This document shows positions 38,103 to 50,589 of a stretch of DNA of 64,000 bases, piece by piece. Source of the stretch: Sequoia sempervirens (taxonomy: Eukaryota; Streptophyta; Pinopsida; Cupressales; Cupressaceae); contig VDFB02252616.1 in the NCBI GenBank assembly GCA_007258455.2, positions 121,184,552-121,248,551 on the forward strand, written 5' to 3'. Within the stretch, counting starts at the first letter, position 1. Every line of letters starts with the position of its first letter. A program made the translations under genes and the position numbers. The notes beneath the pieces are model-generated. The model saw nothing but the letters and a program-made list of their open reading frames with translations. It made no database searches and was not told where the DNA came from.

Positions 38103-38625
38103 TGTGTTTCATTAACTCAAAATATTTTGTGAGCTTCTTTGCGAATCCATTTTGTGCATATCCTGCTTTGATGACGTATCAATGGAACTGCATTTCTTCA
38201 GGCATTTTATCAATCAGTTCATGTGCCTTGTCTTCGCTTCTGCAGTTTGTGTGCATGTCTAACCAGGCATGTGCATCTTTATGTTTCGATGGATACCTCT
38301 GGCTATTCCAAAGCTTCCATGTTGGCGCGGTAGGGAGGATACTGGCTAAGGTTGTGTAATCAAGCTTTACACCTACCAATTGCATTTGCTTGAAAGTTTC
38401 TTAAACTGTTTCATCAAATCTGCCTTCTGCATACCCTGAAGCCATTCAAGCCCTTGAGATCATATTTATTGTATGGAATTTTGTCAGCACAGGTGGGCAA
38501 GATGCTGGTAAAGGTTATGGAATTTTCCTTTCAAAAGTGTCTAGAACTATTCCATCAAGTCCGTTCTATGCAAATTCTTCAATCATAGCATTTCTTGAGA
38601 TCACATTTCTCTGAGGCATTCATAA
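38103..38625 (-). pseudogene. PPR protein gene fragment inside S1
   Basis: Read on the minus strand: MPQRNVISRNAMIEEFA-stop-NGLDG at about 38619, ASGYAEGRFDETV and KQMQLVGVKLDYTTLASILP at about 38445-38330, then HELIDKMPEEMQFH and KAGYAQNGFAKK at about 38190-38120. These are the repeating WNAMIAGYAQNG and LASILPACA-type motifs of plant PLS-class pentatricopeptide repeat proteins, which bind organellar RNA. Stops and missing segments show it is dead. It is on the opposite strand to S1. No flanking target duplication was seen, so how it arrived (capture, retrocopy or independent insertion) is open. Confidence 0.65.
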
Positions 38626-41180
38626 CATTTGAGATTTGATAATAATGCAAGTAGATGGCGATATTTCCAAATTCCAATATTCACTTTCTAAAATAATTGG
38701 AAACCTATCACTTAGTGTTGAGGCTTTGTATAGAATTAACTGTTATCCACACAACTGAAGGAAAAATGGCTTCTCACGTTGTGCAACTGTAACCACCTCA
38801 AACTTGGAGGAAGCTTGGTTCGTGTGTCTTCTCTGATGCCGTCATTGAGCAGATTGTTCAAGTGAAGAAATTGTGGACCAGTGAGCAGATTGTTTAATTC
38901 TCTTGGTCTGCACAATGTTTCAAGCTTTTTCCAATTACCTTCGTTCAGTCGAAGCTGAGAGAAATTGATGTTATTGGATACAGCGTTTAGATGAGCTCCT
39001 TCGCATAGTCTGGTAATCTAAATTTATATAATCTCTCTGATATCATTGGCTTTCCATCACAGCTACAGCTTTAGTCCAGCAAAGGTGTAGTAAATTTAAT
39101 AACCTCTCCGATTTCTTAGATAACCTGTCAGTGGCAGAGTGTATAGATTTAATTAAACTCTCTGATTCTGTTTGCAATCTGTCTCAGCCGTCTCACCTGG
39201 TCATAATGGGAAATTTAATAGTTTAAATAATCTACCAATTTCTTGAATTGATTAGTATGTGTATATGCTTTAGATGATAGTCACTGTTCCAGGATATTGC
39301 TGAGTTTGTTACAGTTTTAAGTAGTGAAAAGATTAAGTTGAGGTGATAGTAGGATTCATAGGCAGTAATCTAAGTATAGTATAGTCCTATAGTCATAATA
39401 TAATATATATATAGGTAATAATCTGGTAGAAGGAATTTCAAACAATAATATGTTCTTCATAGATATATAAATAAATAACAAAATGTTCTCTTCTCTCACT
39501 AAAGTTATATTGAAGTAAATATTGTATTCATGTTGTGTATGAAGAAATTGATGAAAATTGTTTGGTAACAAAGTAATTCCTTGATGAATAATGAGAAATT
39601 CGAATAGCAAGGAAGATAAATTAACTTAGTATATTTAGGTGTCGCTTTGGTAGTTCTTGTAATAAGTATCATTACAAAACCTTGAAACAATGTTTAACGA
39701 ATCTAACTAAATAAGTTGTGTGGTTAGGTTAAAGAGTTATGTTAGTTATTTGAGAAGTTTCTTAAGTGGTTATAAGGTAGAAGAGTAAATTTGAGAATAA
39801 TTAATATGGAAAATTAATTTATTTATAAGAGCCCAAGGGAATATTGTTACTTTAGATATCTATTGTTGAGTAATTAGTCTTGAGGGAAGGAATAATGCTT
39901 GACAAGGTCATAATTATTGATAATTACTTAATCAAAAGGTTTCGTTAAATGCTTGTATTCGATAAATTATTTAAAGGTGAATTTATTGAGTTCTCAATTA
40001 ATGGAATTAGAAACATTAAATTTTTAGAGGATTGCTCCAATAGTAATGGTTATGTGTGAGTAAAAGAGGTAATAGCTCTATTTATTTTTTTGGAATATTA
40101 CTAAAGAAGCTAATTGATGAAATGTCTTTATATGTATATATGGATACCTATAGTGGTAGGATTTCTTCAGTTCGACTTAAATGATACCTCAATAATGGAA
40201 GAGATAAGATATAAAGTAAGCTTTAAATGCTAGTAGAATGTTATCACTCTTTGTGGATTAGCAAAAGGTAGTTGTTAAATATAGCCTTTTAGGTGAGTAA
40301 GAAATTGATAGATTATTTAACTTAGAATACTTTGAGTATTGGTGATTACTTCGTATTTTATATGTGGAAGAAATGTCTTACTATTGAGTTGATTGTGTAT
40401 ATTCGGATAAATGTAGGATTTATGTAAAATAGATGATTTTCTAAATGATGACTATCTCCTTATTCCCTTCTTTGTAAATTCTCTATAAGGATGCTTACTT
40501 GTTCATGGTTGATTTGATGGTTTGAGCCGGCTGCTTTGTATCAAGTTGATTATGTATTTTATTTTATTTTACCTGAGTTTTGTTTATGGAGGGAGCTCTT
40601 TTGTGTCATAAGGTTGTGATTAGATTTTTGGTCCTTGCAGATGAATAGAAAGTGTTTGTTTGTTTATTGTTGTTCATTAAGTGTATCCCTGTGTTTAATG
40701 GTTATTATGATTAATTTATCTCGATGTATCTCTTGAGTTGTTTGGGTTTCATAGGTGATTTTATTTACTGAGTTCACATTTGATCAATGAATGAGTTTTA
40801 TGGATCCTTATTATTTTGGTCGCCCGCTTGAGTCCTTTTGGTTGAGGAGATTTTCGTATGATAAGTTTTTTTGTGTTGAGACTGTATTGCTTCATTTTAT
40901 CCTCATTTGGGGGTTGTCGTTCTTTTGACTTCCAGAGGCTTGAGATGATTGTCAGTTAATGTTCTCTCTTTATGTACTCTTGGCATGGAAAGATATTGGT
41001 ATCATTATTTTGAAAAGGGTTGTACGAGACTTTGTTGAGACTCTAATTTTGTACTTGTTAGCGAGATGGGTAATGCCTCGCGTAGTTTGGTCTTGAGATT
41101 ATTTGTTTTATCTGTTACGGTACAACCCTTGCCTAGTTTGGTTTTTGTTAGGGGTCTTAGGGAGAGTGGCTCTTCGTGGG

Positions 41181-41510
41181 CGCCGGCGCCTCAGGATGAG
41201 GAAGGGCTCAGGATAACCCACGAAAGAGTGATTAAACAAGTGATAACCTAAACAATAGAATTTAGGGGGATGGGTAGTAAAGCACACAAGATAATTAACA
41301 TTGGATTTCCTCGTCTATGCATTAGGGCTACCATATACTGGTGATAGACTGAGAAGGCTGTGGTCGGTGAAGTTGTAGTCTCGTCATCATGAGAGATTAT
41401 CGGCTCCGCATTAGCTACCCTATGGTGCTGGCGCCTTAGTTAGGAGGAAGGGCCAGGAGATCCATAGATGGGTGTCGTCGCCTCAGTTGGAGGAAGGGCC
41501 AGGAGAATCC
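41181..41510 (+). repeat. Three GC-rich direct repeats near the 3' end of S1
   Basis: Units near 41184, 41429 and 41478 share GCGCCTnAG...GAGGAAGGGCCAGGA and then an ATCC(A/C)ATnGG-like end. Corresponding units exist in S2 (about 56668, 56907, 56955). They stand out in an AT-rich element. Confidence 0.65.
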
Positions 41511-42439
41511 CATGGGAGCTATGCGATGACACTCTCCAGTAGACACCCTTGTTCTTGTTCTTGTTGCCTCTGGATATTGTAGTCTTTATGTTGTTTTAGA
41601 TTCTTGTGGAAATGATTTATGGATGCTCTTTGGTGACTTTCTTAATTGTTGTTTCTTGGGTTAAATGTGATGAGTTTCATAGTTTCATTTGATTTGGTTG
41701 ACTCATGAATGTTGTTGATTATGTCATTGTAATCCGTGAGTTTCATGATACCTTTTTATGATGTTGAGTCTTGTGGTTCCCTGTTTGGATGTTCTTGGTT
41801 GAGGTCTCTTCTTGTCAGCTCCTTAGCATGGGGGGTGGGTCTTTGGACCCACGTGGTCGGGTGGAACATGCTAAGCACCCCATTGGGTCCCCAGTCGAGG
41901 ATCGAGAGGTGTAGATTGGTGCTGTTGCGGCGACTCCAGAGTTTTATCCAACTTGGAGCCAGTTATGATACTGTGTATTCCTCTATTCATTTGTATCATG
42001 TTATCTTGTCATGCGGTTTCCGTCTATATTGGGAAACATGTTTGTATCATTGTAAGACTTGAACAATGTAAAGTAATGAAAAGGATGTGATGTAATATTT
42101 ATCATTGGTGAACCTTGTGTGGATATGGATCCATATCAGATGTTATTCAAATGTTGTATTTCTTTAAGGGAATGGTTCTTATTGATGGTTTTATATATAT
42201 GCTTTGTCATGGATTAGATTTGGCTTTCATTCTTTATCATTGATGTAGGGCATTAAGTTTCATAATGTATCCTCGTGTACCCCAAGGGACGTAAATGATA
42301 TTGGGTTTGTTAAAATGAGTTTTCATGTCATAACTTTTGTGCATCTCATGCATGTTAGTTTTACTTTAAAAAAAAAATTTGTGTTGTAATTATTGATTAA
42401 TTATCCTTTGGGGTTTGCACAACGGGGCGTTACAATACC

Positions 42440-43720
42440 TCAAATCTTCCCAAATGTGAAATGAAGAAATGCTTTTTGTTGAAGGAACGACCAGATTCCA
42501 AAGTAGGACAACAAGGAGAAAATGGCTCATGAAATTCAACAATCCAATACCACAAATTTTTTCTTAGAAAATATTCATGCTTCTTCCCCAACCCAGTTGC
42601 CCAAATAGTGGGGTTTTCTCCTTCTTCCCCAAAACAAAAGTTTTCTTTTCCCCCAAAAAATAACTCTCCCCAAAAACAAAATAAATATATCTATATATAT
42701 ATCAATGACAAGGCTATCCAATTACTTTTATCTAAACTCCTCCAAAACAAAAATAAAATAAAAAATTTAATTAAACAAGCTACTTAAGCTCCCAAAATCA
42801 ATTAATAAAAATCACTAAATATGCAATATCCTCTATTTCATATAAAAATAATATTTTAAATCCTACATTAAAATGCATACAAGCTCCCCAATAAGATTTA
42901 AATAAGACTAGAAGAGCTCACAAAAAGGATTAATAAAATCATTTAAAAATATCCAAATGAATTATATCATTCTCTTGAATGATCAATAAAAATCATTTAA
43001 AAACAACGTATTTAAAATCTGATGAATAGAACCATTCCAATCTCCCATCAATAAATCACTGTAAAATGATATATATGAAATCACAAAAAGATGTCAAAGA
43101 AACCATATTTTGACACCAACAACCAATTAAATATATATATATAACCACATAAAATATTAATGAAAACCAAGACAAAATACCTCAATGAGACATATAGGAA
43201 AACCACATACAACTGAAAGGTGCTCCGGACATTACCATTAGGTAATCGAATGGTAAGACATCAACAAGGAAACATTACACTAACAGGGTATAGTGGGCAA
43301 GGGTAGGGAACATTTTTCTTGTGACTATCTCCAGTAACCACCATCAGGGAATATGAGTATGATCAGGCCTGTGGATCCAGGCGGAGTCGATACTTAGTAT
43401 ATGCATCACTCCAATTACATGTCAAAGTACACATGTGCATATAACATATATCATATAGTCAAAGAAACATCAATCATCAGGAAGAGGGTCATGATATCGT
43501 AAGCCTCTCAGATACAAGTGTTATGATACCATCCATTTCTTGTCCATAGTCATAAAAAAGCAATGATAATAGTATATAAACATGTAAACATGTAATCCAT
43601 AATAATAACTAATCATGATATCCTTTCCCATAATCATCAATGTCTAATATCATTATAACAACATTTAACATTTAGAATATCAAACTAAAATCAAAATACT
43701 ATTTTACCTAGGCTGGAGTT
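42440..43720. other. Repeat-rich non-coding sequence right of S1
   Basis: A continuation of the 33010-36613 block. It is AT-rich and has CCCCAAAA-type words. No gene is supported. Confidence 0.4.
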
Positions 43721-43760
43721 AGAGAGGTGTTATAGTTACAGTCTTTGCAAAAAAGCATCT

Positions 43761-43783
43761 GAGGAGAGCATGCTCCTCTCCTC
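43761..43783 (+). other. Hairpin just before the LINE endonuclease ORF
   Basis: GAGGAGAG (43761-43768), a 7-base loop, then CTCTCCTC (43776-43783): a perfect 8-bp stem ending 7 bases before the ATG at 43791. Confidence 0.5.
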
Positions 43784-43790
43784 AAATACA

Positions 43791-44700
43791 ATGAAGTTAA
43801 TATTATGTAATGTTAGGTGCATTAATGCTCCTCACAAAAGAGATCAAATCAAGCACCAATTGGATGCTTGTAGAATTATTGCATAGTTCTTAAGGAAACT
43901 AAAATGTCTGATGGCATGTATTGTTCGTCAATTCATAAATTGGAAAGTGGAAATCAATTTACTCACCTACTCAAGGGGGAATCTAGGGTTCTTATAACTT
44001 TATGGAATGCTAAAACAGTTACTATTGAATCAATCATAAATTAAAGAAATTGGAAACTAATGAATGTTAATGATATCAAGTTTCCACAATCCATATTGAT
44101 TAATGTTTCACACATTTCTAGATTAGATTCTAAAAAACTCTCACGTAGTCTAATCCAAAAATGTGTGCAACATTAACTAATTAAGGTATCAAATTTTGAT
44201 TTAAAATTTTGGTTGATAAATGTATATGGCCCGACTTCAACAATTGACAAAAAATACTATGGGATGCCTTTACAAATATTTTGGATGATATAGAAGAGGA
44301 AAAGAAATACTAGTTGGTAATTTTAATGCAATTGCATCATTGCAAGAAGAGAAAGGAGGAATTTACCCACTCCAAAAGTAATGGAGGATTCTAAATATTT
44401 CATTCAAGATAATGCTTTAATGGACATATTGCTTAAAAAGGGAGAGTACTTATACTTGGATAAATAGTAGAAAGTATTTTCTACAAATTGTGGAGTGATT
44501 GGATAGGTTCTTATCTTCACCAAGTTGATTTCCAAGGAAGACTAACCTATCATATAGGATCTTACCCTTTTCAAGGTAAGATCATTATGCAATATCTTTA
44601 GATACAATAGCTACAACCTCTTGCTCAAAGCATAAACCATCTTTCAAATTTGAAAAGATATGGTTTAGGAATCCATAATTTTTTCGCCTTCTTCATCAAT
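43791..44700 (+). pseudogene. LINE AP endonuclease domain
   Basis: It starts MKLILCNVRCINAPHKRDQI, matching the N-terminus of plant LINE endonucleases, with Cys where the family usually has Trp and Cys where it usually has Gly. LINVYGPTSTIDKK at about 44210 is the INVYGP motif. The rest is broken. This enzyme would nick the target DNA. Confidence 0.75.
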
Positions 44701-45099
44701 GGTGGGTAAGTTCTCTGTATACAAGAGGATATAAAATGTATCAATTCTCTAAAAATATGATGCATGTCAAATAGAAAATTAGATATATTGGAATGTACAT
44801 GTCTTTAAGAACATAATTGAGAAAAAGGAAAAGGTATTCAAATATTTAACAACAATCAATGAAAAAATTATTTTTCAAGGTATGGATGCTATCATCTTTG
44901 AGCAACAGAAAAAGTTACAATCAAAATGGGTAGAGTTAGTTGAAAGGGTAGAAGTATATTTGAGAAAAAAGTCTCAAGAGTTGTGGTTAAAAGAAGGAGA
45001 TCATAATACTAATTTTTTTCATATATCAACTTAGATCAATAAGTCCATAAATTTTGTTTTCACAATTCAAGATTGCTCCACTGGCTCATTGCTCACTAA

Positions 45100-46560
45100 G
45101 GAAGAAGAAATTCAAAAGGAAGGAGTAATTTTTTTTTCATTTTTTTTCCAGTCACATATAGCTAATAAGGATGGAAAAGAGCTATTAGAAATTTTACCAA
45201 AGCTAGTTCTTAAATAAGATAATGACTACTTATTGAATCCATTCACCTTTTAAGAATTAAAGAAAGTGGTGTTTACCTTGCCACCATATAAGGCTCCAAG
45301 GTCTGATGGATTCATAGCTCTATTCTTCCAAAAGTGTTGGGACTTCATTGGCTTGGATCTTCTAAGTGCAATAGAATAATCAAGAAGAACATGGACCATG
45401 TTGAAGAAATTCAACATAACACATAACAATTATCCCAAAAGTGAAGGAACCCAAGTCATTTATAGAATTTCAGCCAATCTCATTGTGTAATACAATTTAT
45501 AAGATTTTTGCAAAAGCCATAATTTACCTAAGACTTCAGCCTTTCATAGCAAAAACCATATCACAAGAACAAGGTGACTTCATGTTAGGAAGGGAGACAA
45601 CTAAAGGAGCTTTGGTGGCACATGAGATATTGCACTCTATCAAACCTAATAACTTTATCATTAAATTATACATGGTGAAATCTTATGGCAGGGTGGATTG
45701 GGCCTTTTTTCTTCAAGTTCTATAGAAATTTGGCTTTACCAATAAATGGTGTAAATGGATCCTCTCATTATTGTTCAATGAAAAAATTTCAATCATCATA
45801 AATGGATCTCCACTTGGTTTTTTTTCTCAACTCAATGGGTTCAACAAGGGGATCCCATATCACTGCTCTTATTCATTATAATGGCAGAAACTTTGATTAG
45901 ATCAATTCAAAAAGTGCATTCTCATGGGTTATGGAAAGGTATTTCAATTCATGACACAAGCATTTTGGTTACTCATTTATTATTTGTTGATGACACTATT
46001 TTATTTGGAAAATCTTCAATTAAGGACAAAAAATCAAGTAAATCAAATCCTAGATAAATATTCATCTGTATCAGGGAAAAATATAAATGCATCTAAGTTC
46101 AAGATACATGTATTCAACACAAGAGTGACCATTACAATAAAGATAGTGGAACTATTAGGATTTCAAATGGCAGATCTTCCCTGCTCATATTTGGGTACAT
46201 GCCTTACTTTATGGGTGAAAATAAAGCCTCATAGTGGGGGAAAGTTATAGAAAGAATCAAAGCAAGAATATTGTCTTGGAAAGCTAGATGGCTTTCTCTT
46301 TCAAGTCTAATTTTAATGATTAAATCTATTTTAGCAACAATTCATAGCTATTACTTGGTTGTTTTAAAAGCACCTAAAACAATCATTTTAAAAATTGAAA
46401 AGCACATAAAAAAACTTCTTGTGGAAAGGTAACATTGATGATAAAAAGAAGATACCTTTAACATCCTTGGATAACATGTTCTCTAATAAGCTTAAGGGTG
46501 GAACTAGTGTTCATAATCTTTTTGCAAGAAACTTGGCCCTCAAAGCAAAATTGATATAGA
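45100..46560 (+). pseudogene. LINE reverse transcriptase
   Basis: Best-kept block: PKVKEPKSFIEFQPISLCNT, then YKIFAKAI, then SQEQGDFMLGRETTKGALVA (45440-45640). The next conserved block, IKLYMVKSYGRVDWAF, corresponds to the family's DMxKAYDRV region and has lost the Asp (VKSYGRVDW). The catalytic centre HLLFVDDTILFG lies at about 45974-46010 in another frame. The thumb region with SKFKIHVFNT follows. Confidence 0.85.
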
Positions 46561-47119
46561 AAATGTATATAAAACCAACCTCAAAGTGGACTAAAATATT
46601 GTAGGATAAATACCTAGATAATAAAAATTCTAACCATATCAAATCCTCCTAGTGGGTCAGTAATGTGGAATTTCATAGTAGCATGTTGGGAATTCATTGT
46701 TCCTTACATATCATGGGAAGTAAAGAATAGAGAAGAAGTCCAATTATAGGACTCTTGGAATGGTCATCCTCCATTAAACACTATTCAAGAGTTGCAATCA
46801 AAGAGAAATTTTTTTTATCAAGTTGTAGTACTAAATTGAAGGATTATGTGCTATTTGTTGATGCTTTTAGAAGTAATATAACTTGGAAAGATTGCTCAAT
46901 TATTCCTAACTGCCAATCAAAAATTAGTATTATAGAAAATTCTAAAGGAAATAATTGTGATTAAATTAGATATTTGGATAAGATAATTTGGGTTCCTTAA
47001 AATGGCAGTTATTTAGTAAAGCAGGTCTATAAGTCAATAATTAGTAAAGGTATGCACAATCAAACCCAATAGGAATATTCATTTTGTTAGAACTCTATGG
47101 TGCTTCCCAAGGCTGGTAG

Positions 47120-47280
47120 TTTTACTTAGTTGGCATTTAAGAAACAATATTTTAACAAGTTATAGGTTGGATAAGTTGGGGTTAGCAGAGCCATTCAAAT
47201 TTGTTTTGTGTGGGGAAAATTTTGAAGATGTGGATAATTTTTTTATTCATTTCCCTTATGCACAAGATTGTTGGTAATTT
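47120..47280 (+). pseudogene. LINE zf-RVT zinc-finger region
   Basis: It reads ILTSYRLDKLGLAEPFKFVL, then CGENFEDVDNFFIHFPYAQD and CW. This resembles the zf-RVT pattern, but the expected first and third zinc ligands (Leu-Cys-x2-Cys and His-x2-Cys) are partly replaced (Val and Phe). Confidence 0.6.
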
Positions 47281-47690
47281 ATTAAAGGGAAGTTAAGCTA
47301 CTTTGAATCCAATTTCCCAAAACTCTTTGGGACCTCTTCTCTAGTTGGCCTCTTCTTTACAAGTCATCCTTATTTCCATGTATCTGGGGGATAGTTCCAA
47401 TAGTAGTGGTATGTAATATATGGTGACAAAGGAACATACACATCTCTAGGAAAGTAAACTCAATAGTTCAGAAAAGTCAAGTGAAAGTTGAGAAAGCTAT
47501 ATCAAAGGTGATAAATTCTTATGTTCAAACCCACAAAAAAGTTGCTTCTTTGTTTACAAGTTGGGATGGAGACATCCTAAGGAAATGGGAATACATTTTT
47601 TTTCACTTCAAAGAAAGTTTTCATCACCCTTCCAAGAAAAATGTAGATAGGAGTACAATAAAGTGGTAGCCACCTTCATTATCCTTCTAT

Positions 47691-48090
47691 AAATTAAATT
47701 TTAATGGTGCATGAAAGGGAAATCTGGGTTTATCAGGGGTAGGGGTATGTATCAAAAATTCTAATGGTTCACTACTAGGTGCTAAATCAATTCATCTTCC
47801 CTCAGGCATGAATAATTTAGCAGGGGCTCAGACATTACTTCATGGTTTAAAACTAGGAATAAAACTCAAAATACAAAGAATTCATATAGAGGGTGAATTT
47901 CTAATAATAGTAAATGCTTGCAAAGAAAAGAGAGTAAAGAATTGGTGGCACAAAAATATTATACGAAAAAAGTTTGGTTATTGCTAAGTAGCTTCCAAGT
48001 AGTTTATATATCTCATATCTACCAAGAAAGTAATCAACCAATGGATCATCTTGCAAACATGGGCTATGAACAACATGAAATAGAAATATG
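47691..48090 (+). pseudogene. LINE C-terminal RNase H
   Basis: It reads KLNFNGA-stop-KGNLGLSGVGVCIKN, then NLAGAQTLLHGLKLGI, IHIEGEFLIIVNACKE. The family motifs are F-D-G-A, A-E-A and G-D-S. Here the first Asp is Asn, the Glu is Gly and the second Asp is Glu, so all three visible active-site acids are altered. It was a ribonuclease H of the type found at the end of some plant L1 elements. Confidence 0.7.
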
Positions 48091-48165
48091 AAAGGGAACT
48101 AACCTCATTAATGCATTTCCTCAACTAGACGCTATAGTAACTTTTGAAAGTGCAAAAAAAAAAAT

Positions 48166-50560
48166 CAATGTAATATGTGAATAGGAGGGCTATGTGTTGT
48201 TCATCAAAATTACATTAAGTTGAGGAGAAAGGATGAATGTTTGTGTCTAGGCATATTAATAATATGTGAAATGAAGAAAGGGGTTTCATGGGTAACGCAT
48301 GTAATTACTTACCATGACCTAATTCTGGTTATCTTCATGATTGTAAGCTGAGTGGGGCAAGTGAGTCTCCAATAGACTTGCACAATCTTTGCTAAAAACT
48401 TTAGTCATGTTCCAAAGGTGGTAATAGGAAGAGCTAATATCACACATGGCCTTCACTAAAAAATTTATCCATGCTCCAAAGGTGGTAAATCTTTCAAAAG
48501 CTATCTTTTGTTTGGTTGGATGCAGGTTATTTTTAATGTACTTTCGTAGGTATTCATACGAAGCTTAGAAAGAAATCAATACGGGGATTAATGCATAAGC
48601 CAAATGTATCCCTAGCTCATGTAAAATTTCATGTTGTATGCTAGTGAAAAGACTTGGGTATGATTGTGGCACTAATTCCTGAGTGTTTTCTTCTAGCCAA
48701 GTGTGTGGAGTAGAGTTTTAAACCTTGTATGGATTCACATTTTACAACATTTTAGGTAGCTATATTCTCAACAAAGGCACCTCTAGGCTATTTTTATTAG
48801 GGTTTCTGCACGTTTCAAGGGTTTTCATCTAGTGGTGGGGAGTTGTGAGTAAGTCCACATGATTGCAATGCTTTCCAAAGCTTGAGAATGGAGTACTTAT
48901 CATGCAACTATAGGGCCTATTTTCCTATAAATGAATGGGAATTACTTTTTAGCGGGTGTCTTGATGCTACTTAGTTTCAATAGGTTTTTAAAGACTACTA
49001 CTCACAAATTAGGAAAAGTATATTACACATGTAATTGGTGAAGAAATTATCCACTAGCAGGAAAGATGATTGTTGTTTACATCTTAGATTTTGTCAATTT
49101 TTATTTCAATTTTGATAGACTTGTTTAAATGTTATCATTCTATGGAATTGATAGCAAGAAAAGTGGTTAATTCAAAGTCTTTTTTGCAACATAATGCACT
49201 GTTAAGGGTTACCAAAACATATGACCTCTAGAAAGGTCAAGGATATATTGGAGGTTTATTTCCCCGTCACTTTCTCCTTCACAAAAGAGCATATGTGTCA
49301 ATTTATGACCCAATAAAAAATTCTTTGAAATGAGTAGTCTGAGGTATTTCAACCTAGCTCTTCACAAGAATACTGGTGAAATTGGGGAAGAAATGGTAGA
49401 AAAAATCAGGGAGAAGTACCATACCATTATGGTGTGGTTAGTTCATGGCCGTCATCCTCCAACTTCTGGTGTTGCAGATAATAGTGTTCATTCCCATGTC
49501 TCATGTCAGTTCCCTCGTGCCACACTTTTGAATTTGAATTTCACAGTTTCTGCTAAGTCGAGGGATGAAGACCTGTAAGAACAACAAGGCAAAAAATGAA
49601 GTCCAAATTTTTCAAATGGAGGAGTAGCTTGGTGTGAGTCAATAGAATGTAAATTTTTGAAAGCTGGAAGTTTTTGAAAAGTTGTGTCCCTTTCGATGAT
49701 GCTTGGTATTGTTCTTTTTTAAATGATGTAAAATTTTCCTATATGCAGAGATATAGTTAGTAATCTGAGCAATATTTTGAGGATGGATGTGATTCCCTAT
49801 GAATTTTATGTATCTACACCATGGATGATTGTAAGTTGTTGATGGGTGTTTTCAAAACTCTGATCCTTGTAAATATTTTTAATAAATATTATACATATAG
49901 GTATATTGCCTTTTCCTAAAAAAAAGGGTTATGGAGAAAAATAATTAAATAAATAATAATTATAAATTATTTAGTTAAAAGAGGGAAATGGGTTACTTTA
50001 AACAAATAATTAAAAATTATTTAATTAACAATGATGAAAAGGGTGATGAGTGATAATGACTAGAAATGATAAATTATAAGAATGTGACACATTTTTTAGG
50101 TGTCTACAAGATACCCCTCAAACCTTGGCTCTGAGTTGAAGAAGGTGATAATTAGTGCAACCAATGCTATAATGTGATAAACTAGCATTGTAAGTTGTTT
50201 ATCCTTCAATTATAAAATAATCAAATCATTAATTTGGCATTAAAATTTTAATTATAAACATAACTCAATGATATGAGAATTTACATTGGCTTAATGATAT
50301 TTTTCCAACTTTAACTTTGATATTAATTTTATTTGTGAAAAGAACTATTATTTCAATTTTACAAAGAAAATTTAGTCATTAAAGAAATATTAGATCTAAT
50401 TTTATTCTATTCAAATATTATATAATAATTGAACAATTATTAGGATCATATAATGTACAAGATACCCATAATTTTGAAGGATTAAAAAGTAAGATCAAAG
50501 TAATATGTAAAGAAAATTACTACCTGGAAGAAAATTTTACAAATTTATAGAATTAATGAT
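48166..50560. other. Non-coding stretch between LINE and the third repeat copy
   Basis: I see no recognisable gene. An open frame at 49330-49578 (MSSLRYFNLALHKNTGEIGE) has a mixed, protein-like composition, but I cannot match it to a family. A short pair containing TCCAAAGGTGGTAA lies at about 48412 and 48477. Confidence 0.4.
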
Positions 50561-50589
50561 TAGCTCTGCTCAAGAGGGAGGAGCATATG

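Larger units (their letters stand above)
36619..42434 (+). mobile_element. Solo-LTR-like element S1, 5.8 kb
   Basis: The left end is TGTAGTGTCCC and the right end GGGGCGTTACA, so ends are TG...CA with a short inverted terminus of the TGTAAYRCCC type seen in long-LTR plant gypsy elements such as the Del/Tekay group. An exact 5-bp target duplication ATACC flanks it (36614-36618 and 42435-42439). No internal direct repeats that could be separate LTRs were found, which favours a solo LTR. The interior is non-coding apart from a captured PPR fragment. Blocks near the 3' end match S2 (52775-58085) and S3 (58887-62511). Confidence 0.75.
43740..48165 (+). mobile_element. LINE (L1-type non-LTR retrotransposon), decayed
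   Basis: The order is AP endonuclease, reverse transcriptase, a Cys-rich zinc finger of the zf-RVT type and a C-terminal RNase H. An A-run of 11 at about 48153-48163 may be the poly(A) tail. Many frameshifts and stops are present. No ORF1 is recognisable, so the copy may be 5' truncated. A target duplication was not found. Confidence 0.8.

Noticed and set aside
38790..39060. Possible Leu-rich-repeat-like text on the minus strand (PPSLRWLQLHN)
   Set aside because: Too short and frame-broken to support an NB-LRR fragment.
36619..42434. S1 as a TIR DNA transposon
   Set aside because: The terminal inverted match is only about ten bases, and 5-bp duplications with TG...CA ends fit LTR integration better.
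50100..50170. Similarity of a GATACCCCTCAA...CTTGGCTCT stretch to 22100-22125
   Set aside because: Order relative to the other shared block is reversed between the sites and the match is short; not enough to extend the third repeat copy.
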